A stretch of DNA of 18,859 nt from DASRSE01 sp035656655 (GCA_035656655.1 DASRSE010000065.1:1-18859); one strand, 5' to 3'. Numbered from the stretch's first letter, positions 1 to 7,886 are shown. The notes: generated by a model from the letters alone, not told the origin. Translations and numbers: made by a program.

Positions 1-167
1 GTTGGGAAAAAGCATTCAGCGGCAAGAGGTCGCCGAGCAGCACCGGCGCCAAGGGCGCTTCCTCCAAATCGGCGGCTGCCTCCAAAAGCACTCCGTCCAA
101 AAGCATCGCCTCCAAAAACCCCGCCAAGAAAGCTTCGCCCAAGAAAAAGGCGAAACAGAAGAAATAG
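1..167 (+). CDS. C-terminal end of a protein with a Lys/Ala/Ser-rich basic tail (5' truncated)
   Basis: An open frame enters from the left edge (first full codon at base 3) and stops at TAG 165-167. The 54 visible residues are almost all Lys, Ala, Ser, Pro, Gly and Thr, ending in a dense lysine run (ASPKKKAKQKK). Tails like this are common in planctomycete DNA- or RNA-associated proteins such as histone H1-like proteins, topoisomerases and pseudouridine synthases, where they act as disordered nucleic-acid-binding extensions. No catalytic domain is visible, so the parent family cannot be named. The next gene starts 36-45 bases downstream on the same strand without an obvious terminator, so the two may be co-transcribed. 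The longer overlapping frame from base 2 runs into the oxidoreductase gene, has a poor composition and is rejected. Confidence 0.6.
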   Translation, partial: WEKAFSGKRSPSSTGAKGASSKSAAASKSTPSKSIASKNPAKKASPKKKAKQKK

Positions 168-203
168 CACGCGGCCCGGGCTTTCTTCCACGACTCTTAT
201 CCG

Positions 204-1256
204 GTGCAATTCATGCTGCGTGTCGGACTGGTTGGCATCGGGTTCATGGGCTGGATTCATTATCTGGCTTACCGTCGCGCGAAGGGGGTCAAGCTCGCCG
301 CCGTGTGCAGTCGCGATGCCCGCAAGTTGGCTGGCGACTGGCGCGGCATCCGCGGCAACTTTGGTCCGCCCGGCGAGCAAGTCGATCTGAGCAAATTGAC
401 CAAGCATCGCGCCCTCGCCGAGCTGCTAAAGGACCCGGAGATCGATCTGGTCGATTTGTGTCTGCCGCCCGACCTGCACTGCGCGGCCGCGGTGGCAGCG
501 CTCGAAGCCGGCAAGCATGTCTTCTGCGAGAAGCCCATCGCGCTGACCGTGGCGCAAGCCGACCGCATGCTCGCTGCCGCCCGCAACTCCGGCAAGCAAC
601 TATTCATCGCGCACGTGCTGCCGTTCTTGCCTGAGTATCAGTTCGCTTGGCGCGCGATCCAAAGCGAACGCTTTGGCCGGCCGCTCGGCGCGCGGTTCAA
701 GCGGATTATTTCCGATCCGCACTGGCTGCCTGACTTTTTTGATCCGCGGAAGGTCGGCGGGCCGCTCGTCGATTTGCACATTCACGATGCTCATTTCATC
801 CGCCTCGCATTCGGCCAGCCGGCGAGCGTCACCAGCCGCGGGCGGTGGCGTGGGGCGGTCGTCGAGTTCGTGGAAACGCAATTCGGGTTCGCCGATCCGA
901 GCCTGATCGTGTCGGCTGCCAGCGGCGTGCTCCAGCAGCAGGGGCGGGCGTTCACGCATGCCTTTGAAATCTACCTCGAGCGCGCCACGCTGCTGTTCGA
1001 CTTCGCCGTGCTCGAAGGCCAGCCGGTGACCCTCATGCCGCTGACCGTGCTCAACGAAAAAGGCAAGGCGGCGCGGCCCAAGCTCCCGGCAGCCGATCCG
1101 GTTGACGGATTTGTATCCGAAATCGCGGAGGTCGCCCAAGCCGTAAAAGCCGGCCGCCCGTCAGCCCTTCTGGACGGCAGCTTGGCCCGCGATGCGCTGG
1201 CTCTCTGCCATCAGCAAACCGAGTCGGTCCGCCGCGGCAAGACGGTTCGTGTATAA
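204..1256 (+). CDS. Gfo/Idh/MocA family NAD(P)-dependent oxidoreductase
   Basis: This is a 350-residue protein, a typical length for the family. Residues 7-16 (VGLVGIGFMG) form the Rossmann nucleotide-binding glycine motif. Residues 109-111 (EKP, in HVFCEKPIAL) are the conserved motif whose lysine lies at the active site. The second domain has GGPLVDLHIHD (185-195), matching the family's GG...D...H..D catalytic segment. Members oxidise or reduce sugars, inositols, amino-sugars or glycosides, and planctomycete genomes carry many paralogs, so the substrate cannot be stated. No signal peptide is seen, so it is probably cytoplasmic. The start is GTG 204 or ATG 213; the family usually begins just before the Rossmann strand, so ATG 213 is equally plausible, and neither has a clear ribosome site. 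It probably shares a transcript with the truncated gene upstream. Confidence 0.9.
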   Translation: MQFMLRVGLVGIGFMGWIHYLAYRRAKGVKLAAVCSRDARKLAGDWRGIRGNFGPPGEQVDLSKLTKHRALAELLKDPEIDLVDLCLPPDLHCAAAVAALEAGKHVFCEKPIALTVAQADRMLAAARNSGKQLFIAHVLPFLPEYQFAWRAIQSERFGRPLGARFKRIISDPHWLPDFFDPRKVGGPLVDLHIHDAHFIRLAFGQPASVTSRGRWRGAVVEFVETQFGFADPSLIVSAASGVLQQQGRAFTHAFEIYLERATLLFDFAVLEGQPVTLMPLTVLNEKGKAARPKLPAADPVDGFVSEIAEVAQAVKAGRPSALLDGSLARDALALCHQQTESVRRGKTVRV

Positions 1257-1366
1257 AACGCCGCCGCTGCCCGAGGCCCGCGGCCAACCGCGAACGAGGG
1301 CGGAGCCCGAACCACGGCCGCGACCGGGCCAGCCGACCGCGAATTCACGATATTTTTTGCAAAAGA

Positions 1367-1394
1367 TTGCTTCTGGCTGCGGTTCTGATATAAA
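1367..1394 (+). promoter_or_regulatory. Predicted sigma70-type promoter (extended -10) for the DUF1501 gene
   Basis: The -35-like TTGCTT (1367-1372) and the -10-like TATAAA (1389-1394) are 16 bases apart. A TG dinucleotide one base before the -10 (1386-1387) makes an extended -10. The surrounding stretch is unusually AT-rich for this window. It would start transcription near 1401 and leave a leader of about 105 bases before ATG 1507. This is motif reading only. Confidence 0.45.
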
Positions 1395-1506
1395 AGCGGG
1401 TGATGAGAGTTATGTCGCGTCAGTGCGTCCGCGCCCGAAGAGTGGCTGACGCGACCTTGGGCTGCGTTCCCCCCTCCTTCCAGTCCCAGCCTTGGAGACT
1501 CCTGCC

Positions 1507-2808
1507 ATGCTGACCCTCTTAGGTCACTCACCTCGGTTTTGTGATGGCGTTACACGACGTAACTTTCTGAAAGTGGGCGCCATGGGCGTCGGTGCAATCG
1601 GCACCTTGTCGCTGCCCCAGGTCCTCCGTGCCGAAGCCAACCGCGGCGGCGACCACTCCAAAAAGTCGATCATCAATATCTATCTGTCGGGCGGTCCTTC
1701 GCACCTCGACATGTTCGACATGAAGCCCGACGCGCCGCCGGAAATTCGCGGCGAGTTCTTGCCGATTTCCACCAACGTCGCCGGCATGCAAATCTGTCAG
1801 CACTTTCCGAAATTGGCCAAGATGGCGGACAAGTTCGCCATCATTCGCTCGATCACCGGCGTCAACGACGAACATGCTCCCAACCAAACCGAGTCAGGCT
1901 GGCGCGAGAACGATCTGAAGTCGATCGGCGGCCATCCCAGCCTCGGCGCCGTTGTCGCCAAGCTGCAGGGAGTTACCAACGGCATCATTCCGCGGTTCAT
2001 CGATCTCAACGGCCATACGAAGTACGGCTTTCTCGGACCGATGTACTCGGCGTTCCGTCCTGACGGGCCGGGCCGTTCCAACCTCACCTTGCGCACCGAG
2101 ATCACGATCGACCGGCTGCACCACCGCGAACAATTGTTGAGCGAGTTGGACCGCGCCCGCCGCGACGCCGACGCCAGCAAGCGGATGGACGCCATGGACA
2201 CGTTCAACCAGCAAGCGTTCGGCGTGATCACGTCGAGCAAGTTGGCCGACGCGCTGAGCATCGAAAAAGAAGACCCGAAAGTCCGCGAGCGGTACAAAGA
2301 CGTCAACGGGATGAATCTCCACGAATTCTTGACCGCGCGCCGCTTGCTCGAAGTCGGTGCCCGCGTGGTCAGCTTTTCGTTCGGCGGCTGGGACACGCAT
2401 AGCGACAACTTCAACTCGCTGCGCCGCCAACTGCCGGCGGTGGACGTCGGCGTGAGCTGCTTGATCGAAGACCTCGAACAGCGCGGCATGTTGCAAGACA
2501 CGATCATTGTGATGTGGGGTGAATTCGGCCGCTCGCCGCGGATCACCAACACCGCCGGTCGCGATCACTGGTCGCGGGCGATGAGCTGCTTCATCGCGGG
2601 GGGCGGGCTGAAGACCGGCCAAGTGATCGGCTCGACCAATCGCTTCGGCGAAACAGCCCAGGATAACCCGGTCCACTTGCAGCAGATCTTCGCAAACCTG
2701 TATCAACACATGGGAATCGATCCGCTGAATGACGCGATCCTCGATCCGATCGGCCGGCCTCAGCATCTGGTCGATCATCCGGAAGTGATCCGCGAATTGA
2801 TCGGCTAA
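1507..2808 (+). CDS. DUF1501 family Tat-exported protein (sulfatase/alkaline phosphatase-like fold)
   Basis: This 433-residue protein belongs to the DUF1501 family, which is heavily expanded in planctomycetes and related to the alkaline phosphatase/sulfatase superfamily. ATG 1507 is chosen because GGAG (1494-1497) sits nine bases upstream; an in-frame TTG at 1492 overlaps that site. The N-terminus has a twin-arginine motif (TRRNFLKVG, residues 16-24), then a hydrophobic stretch and an Ala-rich cleavage region near residue 43, indicating folded export by Tat. Family motifs include NIYLSGGPSHLDMFDMKP (56-73), GWDTHSDN (294-301), WGEFGRSP (337-344) and GRDHW (351-355). The biochemical role of the family is not established. 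These genes often follow a DUF1549/DUF1553 cytochrome partner; here there is none in the window. The gene is a single transcription unit closed by a terminator at 2839-2869. Confidence 0.93.
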   Translation: MLTLLGHSPRFCDGVTRRNFLKVGAMGVGAIGTLSLPQVLRAEANRGGDHSKKSIINIYLSGGPSHLDMFDMKPDAPPEIRGEFLPISTNVAGMQICQHFPKLAKMADKFAIIRSITGVNDEHAPNQTESGWRENDLKSIGGHPSLGAVVAKLQGVTNGIIPRFIDLNGHTKYGFLGPMYSAFRPDGPGRSNLTLRTEITIDRLHHREQLLSELDRARRDADASKRMDAMDTFNQQAFGVITSSKLADALSIEKEDPKVRERYKDVNGMNLHEFLTARRLLEVGARVVSFSFGGWDTHSDNFNSLRRQLPAVDVGVSCLIEDLEQRGMLQDTIIVMWGEFGRSPRITNTAGRDHWSRAMSCFIAGGGLKTGQVIGSTNRFGETAQDNPVHLQQIFANLYQHMGIDPLNDAILDPIGRPQHLVDHPEVIRELIG

Positions 2809-2838
2809 CCGCTTGTTGATACCCCCCTGACATGAGAG

Positions 2839-2869
2839 AACGCCGTGGCCCGCGCCACGGCGTTTTTTT
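2839..2869 (+). terminator. Rho-independent terminator after the DUF1501 gene
   Basis: A perfect 9-bp GC-rich stem (2841-2849 with 2854-2862, extended by AA/TT to 11 bp) closes a four-base loop and is followed by seven T residues (2863-2869). It starts 30 bases after the stop codon. On the opposite strand the same stem is followed by only two T residues, so it should work mainly in the + direction. Confidence 0.9.
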
Positions 2870-2997
2870 ATCGAATCGGCTGCGAATCGCCGGGGTCGAT
2901 TGCGGCAGCGGCTGCCAACCGCTTCGCAGCGCCGCGCGGCGACGCGGCTCAAGTCAAACTCGACTGGCCACCGCCGCGCGGCGCCGGGGCTCCGTTG

Positions 2998-4467
2998 CTA
3001 CTCGCTCGTGCGAACTATCCGAAAGCCCAGGTCGTTGCTGCGATCGTCGGGCTGTTTTTCGAAGCAATAAGCCGCGCGGCAGTGCACGGCGGAGTCCATA
3101 AAGCCGCCGCCGCGAACCACGCGGAATTTGCCCGCCGATGGTCCTTGCGGATCGACCGCGAGCCCCGCGGAACTCGGCTCGGCGTCATACCAATCTTGAC
3201 ACCATTGGCGCACGTTGCCGTGCATGTCGTAGAGCCCGAAGGCGTTCGGCGGATAGGCGCCGACGCGAACGGTGCATTGCCGAGCGGGTCCGGTCGCTTC
3301 CGTTCCGTAAGGAGCGCCGCCGTCGCAGTTCGCTTCGGTCCCATTCAGCGCGGCGCCGAACGAAAACGGCGTCGTCGTGCCTGCGCGGCAGGCGCACTCC
3401 CACTCGGCCTCGCTGGGCAGCCGATAGCCGGTGCCGTCGATCATTGTGACGTCGGCTTCCACGATCGAGCGGTCCGTGCGCTGCGCCCGTTCAAGCCGAT
3501 AGCATGGAGAACGATGGTCTCGTTCGCTCAGCTTGTTGCAAAACTCGACCGCGTCGAACCAACTGACTTGTTCGACCGGCAGGTTTTTCGTGTCGAGCTC
3601 GGCGATTTCTTGCCGGCCATTTCCCGTTTTGCAAAAGTAGCTGGGATTCGTCCCCATTACTTGTTCGTATTCGGCCTGGGTCACCGCCTCGACGCTGATC
3701 CAATATCTGCGCGTGAGCTGCACCCGATGCTGCCGTTCACGCAGTTCGTGTTTGCCGAAATCGCCGAGTTCCGTCTCGGGCGAGCCCATCAAAAACTCGC
3801 CAGGCGAAACGGCGGCCCAGGTCAGGCCGAGCGAGTTGGTCTCGGCATCGGCCGCCGGTTGCGACTCGCCGTGGGCCGTGGCCGCAGCCGCGGCGCCGGT
3901 CCATCGGCCATACCAGACCGTCAACTCGCGCTGAAAATAGATCGCCGCGGCCGCGGCGGAGAGCAACACGACGGCAACGCTCCAACCGAGGAACCGCCGC
4001 GCGCGGCGCGGTTTGCGCGCGCCGGCCGGCGGCTTGGTTGACGCCGGGCGCGGCGCGGCTTTGGCCTGCGGAGGGGGCTTGTTCGCCGGCTGCGGCTGGC
4101 TGGCCGGCTTGGCTTTAGGCGGCTCCGGCTGTGGTTTGGGCTGCGGTTTGGGTTGCGGCGGCTCGCTGGCCGGCTTTTTTGCCTGCGCCGGTTCCGGCTT
4201 GGGTCTCGGTTCGCTCGACGTCCGGCTGCGCTGATCGAGCGCGTTGAAATAGGCTCGCTTGCTGTCGTAGGCCGCGCGGCGCGTCGGGTTGGAGAGGACA
4301 CCAAAGGCTTCGGTGATCTTCTTGAATTCCTCGGTCGCTTCGGCTTTGTGCTGATCGCGCGCGAATTTGTCAGGATGATACGCTTGCACGAGAAAGCGGT
4401 AGCGCTCACCGATCTGGGCGAGCGTCGCCTCGGGGCCAAGTCCGAGCACCTGATAGTAATCGACCAT
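2998..4467 (-). CDS. Membrane protein: N-terminal DnaJ J-domain fused to a C-terminal FGE-like (SUMF1) domain
   Basis: This is a 489-residue protein in four parts. Residues 1-70 are a J-domain with the HPD tripeptide (31-33) and the usual flanking helices (DYYQVLGL, EEFKKITEAFGVLSNPTRRAAYD), so it could stimulate an Hsp70/DnaK ATPase. Residues 84-157 are a Pro/Lys/Ala/Gln-rich linker. Residues 159-178 are one membrane helix after a basic cluster, predicting a cytoplasmic J-domain and an outside C-terminus. Residues about 213-489 are a formylglycine-generating-enzyme/sulfatase-modifying-factor fold (GEFLMGS, PVEQVSWFDAVEFCNKLS, YRLPSEAEWECACRAGT, FGLYDMHGNVRQWCQDWY, RVVRGGGF, LGFRIVR). At the catalytic pair, the first Cys of FGE (human C336) aligns with Asp458, while the second (C341) is Cys463, so true FGE catalysis is unlikely. 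ATG 4467 is chosen because the J-domain begins there; the open frame continues to 4779 but overlaps the next gene. Function unknown. Confidence 0.9.
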   Translation of the reverse strand: MVDYYQVLGLGPEATLAQIGERYRFLVQAYHPDKFARDQHKAEATEEFKKITEAFGVLSNPTRRAAYDSKRAYFNALDQRSRTSSEPRPKPEPAQAKKPASEPPQPKPQPKPQPEPPKAKPASQPQPANKPPPQAKAAPRPASTKPPAGARKPRRARRFLGWSVAVVLLSAAAAAIYFQRELTVWYGRWTGAAAAATAHGESQPAADAETNSLGLTWAAVSPGEFLMGSPETELGDFGKHELRERQHRVQLTRRYWISVEAVTQAEYEQVMGTNPSYFCKTGNGRQEIAELDTKNLPVEQVSWFDAVEFCNKLSERDHRSPCYRLERAQRTDRSIVEADVTMIDGTGYRLPSEAEWECACRAGTTTPFSFGAALNGTEANCDGGAPYGTEATGPARQCTVRVGAYPPNAFGLYDMHGNVRQWCQDWYDAEPSSAGLAVDPQGPSAGKFRVVRGGGFMDSAVHCRAAYCFEKQPDDRSNDLGFRIVRTSE

Positions 4468-4642
4468 GCGCGACGATTCCGACGAAGGCGGCAAATCCAA
4501 GCCGAAGCCAGGCCGCGGTCCGGGCGAAGACTCTCGCGGCCGGCCGCTTTCTGGCTGAGCCCAATTATGGCCTTGAATCGCGCGCGCTGACAACCGCGCC
4601 GCCGAGAATGCCTTGAGCCGCGGAGAAGGAAAGCGGCGTCCG

Positions 4643-6487
4643 CTAGTCTTTCCCTTTGTGGAAGATCTGCTCCCAGTATTTGTCGAAGTCGCCTTGGAAT
4701 TTCGGGCTGTTGTCGATGTCGTGGCATTCGACGCAGGCGTTGCGGTTCTTCTCTTTATCCATCGGCAAACGAAGCTCATCGCGCAGCTTTTTTCGCATGG
4801 CGTCGGTCGCCTTTTCGTCGTTCTCGGCGGTGGCGTGCGCTTTGCCGGGCCCGTGGCAGTTCTCGCAGCCGTTGTTGATCAGGTCGGGAGTTTTGTCCTT
4901 GCTGACAAACCCGCTGACGTATGGATAGAACTTTTGCGGGTTCCAACCGGTGACGTGGCAACTGACGCATTCCGGATCGTGGGTCCGCTCCGGAGTCAGG
5001 TTTTCGAGCGTCGCAAAGGCGTGCGCGTGCGGCGTCTTCTCGAAGACTTCGGCCGCATGGCTGTGGCAATCGGAGCAGGTTTTCGTCCCCACGAACGCGC
5101 GGCCGGTCGGCTGCGGTTGCGGCTTGAGCTCGAGCCCTGCCCAGCCGAGCGATTTCATCTGGTCCTGCATGTCGGTCTTCAGGGCGATCATGTCAGGCGA
5201 CTCTTTGAACTGCTTGTCCATCGCCACGCGCTGGTAGCGAAAGGGGGTTTTCGGATCATTGTACAGGCCCAGCACGAGCACGTGCGAGCCCTTATGGCCG
5301 CATTCGATCAGGTGGGTTTTCGTGCCCGGAATCACGCTGGCCTCGGCCGGCGGCTCAGAACCGTTAGCGTCGTTGGCCGTGACGAGATATTGAAACTCAG
5401 GAAACTGCTTCGCCAGCGCGGCGGCTTCTTCAGGCGGTGCGTAGGCCAGCAAAATCAGCGCGTTGCACTTTTTCGCTTGCAGGTCCGGCAAGATGGCTTT
5501 CAAGGCTTCGGCAGCCGGCTTGATTTTGATGGCCGCTTCGCCCCCTTGAATCTTGGCCAGCGCTTTTTGCTCGCTATCGCCCAGGACCGTCGTGACGCCG
5601 ATCTTCAAGCCCCCTTGCTCGATCACCCGATAGGGCTTAACGCCATCCAAAACGACATTCGCCGAAACGAGCAGTTCGCCATCGTTGATGTTCGTAATTA
5701 GGATAAAGCTGTCCGGCAAGAGAAGATCGCTCGGGCCGAGTCCGACCGCCTGGTAGCCCATCTTTTGGAACGACTTGAGCGTCGTGTCGAATTGCAACTG
5801 CCCTTCGACGCCATGCCGCTGCAGGTTGAGTTGTCCGCCCGCGTCGAGCCCCACCACAGGCCATTTCTTCGCGAGCATTTGTTTGACGAACGAGTCGCGG
5901 CGGGTCAGGCCTCCTTTCATGTTCTCAAACCCGGCACAGCCGCACGGCTCGAGATACCCCTCTTGCTGGCCCGACAAGAGGAGCGCCACCTGCGGAGTTG
6001 GCCAGTCTTTGAACAGCGTATCGCTGAGACCACTCGGTCCTGGCTGGACCGCCGGCGTCTTATCCTCGGTGGGAGTTTTCTCAGTGGGCGCTTTTTCGGC
6101 GGGAGTTTTCTCGGTGGGGGTTTTCTCGGTGGGAGTTTTCTCGGGGCCGGGCGAATCGGTGCGAAGCGGATTGCCTGCCGAGATGGGCGGCGAGACCGTA
6201 ATTCGATCCGCAGGGGGCTTCAATTTCGTTGGCCCAGCTGCTTTTTCGGAGGCAGTCGCTGGCGCAGGGCCCGGCGGAGTTTGGCTTTTGTCCAGCGTGA
6301 GATTAACCGGGTCGCCGGCGGTCGCCGGCTTTTTGTCCGCTCGACGTTCGCGCTCGCCCGTTTTGGCGTCGTCCTTGGCCGGCGGCAACGAAGGGGGGCC
6401 GTTCTGCGAGCAGCCTGGCAGAGCCAGCGCCGCGAGCCCCAGCGCCAAGATCAAAAGCAGATTGGTCCGGCGGCGATCGGTCCGCAT
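4643..6487 (-). CDS. Tetraheme c-type cytochrome lipoprotein with an N-terminal 5'-nucleotidase-like domain
   Basis: This is a 614-residue protein. Residues 1-26 are a lipoprotein signal peptide ending in a lipobox (LALPGC, Cys26). Residues 30-150 are a disordered Pro/Lys/Glu/Thr linker containing five EKTPT-type repeats. Residues about 165-430 resemble the UshA/SoxB-like metallophosphoesterase fold (SGQQEGYLEPCGCAGFENMKGGLTRR, VVGLDAGGQL, MGYQAVGLGPSDL), but the metal-binding Asp/His/Asn positions are largely replaced. Residues 471-589 hold four CXXCH heme motifs: CSDCH 471, CVSCH 507, CENCH 541 and CVECH 585, in a cytochrome c554-like arrangement with additional His (HSH, HAH) for axial ligation. 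It should sit lipid-anchored in the periplasm and carry electrons; the partner is unknown. ATG 6487 has a GGAG site nine bases upstream. The gene follows the DUF1573 gene on the same strand, after a possible weak terminator. Confidence 0.88.
   Translation of the reverse strand: MRTDRRRTNLLLILALGLAALALPGCSQNGPPSLPPAKDDAKTGERERRADKKPATAGDPVNLTLDKSQTPPGPAPATASEKAAGPTKLKPPADRITVSPPISAGNPLRTDSPGPEKTPTEKTPTEKTPAEKAPTEKTPTEDKTPAVQPGPSGLSDTLFKDWPTPQVALLLSGQQEGYLEPCGCAGFENMKGGLTRRDSFVKQMLAKKWPVVGLDAGGQLNLQRHGVEGQLQFDTTLKSFQKMGYQAVGLGPSDLLLPDSFILITNINDGELLVSANVVLDGVKPYRVIEQGGLKIGVTTVLGDSEQKALAKIQGGEAAIKIKPAAEALKAILPDLQAKKCNALILLAYAPPEEAAALAKQFPEFQYLVTANDANGSEPPAEASVIPGTKTHLIECGHKGSHVLVLGLYNDPKTPFRYQRVAMDKQFKESPDMIALKTDMQDQMKSLGWAGLELKPQPQPTGRAFVGTKTCSDCHSHAAEVFEKTPHAHAFATLENLTPERTHDPECVSCHVTGWNPQKFYPYVSGFVSKDKTPDLINNGCENCHGPGKAHATAENDEKATDAMRKKLRDELRLPMDKEKNRNACVECHDIDNSPKFQGDFDKYWEQIFHKGKD
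6068..6142 (-). repeat. Five tandem 15-bp repeats encoding EK(T/A)P(T/A)
   Basis: Five in-frame 15-bp units encode EKTPT, EKTPT, EKTPA, EKAPT, EKTPT (residues 116-140 of the tetraheme lipoprotein). The units are nearly identical at DNA level, which points to recent slippage-type expansion. The segment lies in the disordered linker between the lipid anchor and the folded domains, so its length probably sets the reach of the protein from the membrane. Confidence 0.9.
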
Positions 6488-6567
6488 AGTGAAACACTCC
6501 GTCCGTGATAAAAAACTCGATAGCACTGGGCTCCCACCGCCGCGTTCGGCCGCCACCGAGTCGTCCG

Positions 6568-6586
6568 AAAAACGCCGGCCGGCGTT
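6568..6586 (-). terminator. Possible weak terminator between the DUF1573 and tetraheme cytochrome genes
   Basis: A perfect 16-base palindrome (6571-6586) can form a 6-bp stem with a GGCC loop. Read on the - strand it runs into a short T-run (complement of the A residues at 6568-6572). It lies about 58 bases after the DUF1573 stop codon. The stem is short and the T-run partly overlaps it, so termination may be partial. Confidence 0.4.
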
Positions 6587-6643
6587 GCGCGGGCGGTCTC
6601 GCAAGCTCCGCGAGCATGGAGCGATTCTTCGCTTGTTCTGGGA

Positions 6644-7837
6644 TCACTCTTCAATGGCGAACTTGACCTGCAACCTCAACCGAGGAGCATCCGGATGGTT
6701 CGACTCCAGGACAATTTCTCCCGGCGCGCCTTGCGCGCCCCCCAAGTGGTTGACGATCGGGCTGCCAGGCGGGATTTTAATCGTAAGCGGCGTTTGCCAC
6801 AGGTGATTGTTCTCGCCGACCGCGCGCGGCGTGCCCAACTTGACTTGCAACAGTCCTGGTTGCACCGACGCGATCTTAAACTCGGTTTTTGCACCACGCT
6901 CGCCGCGAACCACGAGTGATAACTCGCGCTGGGCGCCGGCGGCCTGGTTAATGGCCCCCAGGGTCACGCTCTGGTCGTCGGCGTTCCAGCCGCGGCCCAG
7001 CAGCGATACGTCGCCGACGAGGCGCGCTTCGAAGGGGACTTCCACGACCGGCTGGTCCGGGATGTTCGTGGTGAGGAGGATTCTCGTTTGAATTCGACCT
7101 GAAGGCAAGCCGGATTTCAGCGTGATCGTCAGCAAAACGCCGCTTTTGGCCTCTGCCGATTTCGCCTCGGCCGGAGTCAGCGAGCGATCCGAAATGTCAA
7201 AATCGGCGGCCCATTTTGGATCGGTGAACTCGTGCTTCTCCACGCGCAGCGGGAGGTCCCCAAATGCGTAGAGTCGCAACTCGACCGCTTTTGGCTCTTT
7301 TGCCGAAATGGTTCCCAACGCGAACTGCTCCGGATCGCTCACGACGAGCGGGCGAATCAGGCCGGAGATGTTCAGAACGACAACCGGCTCGTGCGGATCG
7401 TTCGAGCCGACCGTGACATGCTGGCTGAACGGGCCGATATGCTGGCCGGTGAACTCCAGCGTGACCCGGGTCGATTCTCCCGGCGCCAAGAGCGGTTTCT
7501 CGATTTCAGCAACCGTGCAAAAACAACTCGATTTTCCTTTGGAGAGTTGCAACTCGCCCGTGCCCTGGTTTTGGAAGAGAAAAGCATGCTGGCTGGGCTT
7601 TTGCGGCGGCAGCGTGCCAAAATCGAACGCAGTCTCCGCCACGACCAATTTCGGCGTGCCGTTGGGCACGGCGACGGGCGCCGCGACCGCCGCGGCCGGA
7701 TTTTTCTTTGCCAGCGTCGGTTGGTCTGGCGGAGGGAGCAGGGGAACGCGCGGCACACCGACTTCGTAGCGCGCCATCACGATGCCTGCCAAGACGCCTA
7801 GCACCAAGGGGGACAAAATGAAACCGAGCGCGCGCAT
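6644..7837 (-). CDS. DUF1573 family protein, membrane-anchored, with Ig-like (ASH-type) domains
   Basis: This is a 397-residue protein. An N-terminal hydrophobic segment (residues 5-21) acts as a signal anchor or signal peptide, followed by a Pro/Ala-rich spacer. Residues about 63-163 match DUF1573, an immunoglobulin-like beta-sandwich: FDFGTLPP, FLFQNQGTGELQLSKGKSSCFCTVAEIEKPLLAPGES, GPFSQHVTVGSNDPHEPVVVLNISG. The family's usual CGCT motif is CFCT here (Cys105, Cys107). The remaining residues look like one or two more beta-rich Ig-like units. The molecular function is not known; these are thought to be extracytoplasmic structural or binding modules. ATG 7837 has a strong GGAGG site seven bases upstream. 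The gene begins 49 bases after the propeller/heme gene ends, on the same strand, so the two are probably co-transcribed. Confidence 0.88.
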   Translation of the reverse strand: MRALGFILSPLVLGVLAGIVMARYEVGVPRVPLLPPPDQPTLAKKNPAAAVAAPVAVPNGTPKLVVAETAFDFGTLPPQKPSQHAFLFQNQGTGELQLSKGKSSCFCTVAEIEKPLLAPGESTRVTLEFTGQHIGPFSQHVTVGSNDPHEPVVVLNISGLIRPLVVSDPEQFALGTISAKEPKAVELRLYAFGDLPLRVEKHEFTDPKWAADFDISDRSLTPAEAKSAEAKSGVLLTITLKSGLPSGRIQTRILLTTNIPDQPVVEVPFEARLVGDVSLLGRGWNADDQSVTLGAINQAAGAQRELSLVVRGERGAKTEFKIASVQPGLLQVKLGTPRAVGENNHLWQTPLTIKIPPGSPIVNHLGGAQGAPGEIVLESNHPDAPRLRLQVKFAIEE

Positions 7838-7886
7838 GCTTCGCCCTCCGAAGATTGCCCCCCTTGTTCCGCGCCCCGGTTGCCGA

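Noticed and set aside
2..634. 210-codon + strand open frame at the left edge
   Set aside because: It overlaps the clear oxidoreductase gene in another frame, its second half is Arg-rich shadow sequence, and the true upstream gene ends in a different frame at 165-167.
2930..2983. Two copies of the 12-base palindrome CGCCGCGCGGCG (2930-2941 and 2972-2983)
   Set aside because: Short GC palindromes arise easily at this base composition; no T-run, no gene context, and no more distinctive match between the copies.
2845..4041. 398-codon + strand open frame opposite the J-domain/FGE gene
   Set aside because: It starts inside the DUF1501 terminator hairpin and is the antisense of a gene with clear domain motifs; the high GC content keeps antisense frames open.
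4632..4644. Terminator after the tetraheme cytochrome gene
   Set aside because: The stem is only five base pairs and overlaps the stop codon, with a broken T-run.
4468..4779. N-terminal extension of the J-domain/FGE protein by 104 residues
   Set aside because: It would overlap the tetraheme gene, is low-complexity Arg/Ser/Thr, and the J-domain naturally begins at MVDYYQVLGL.
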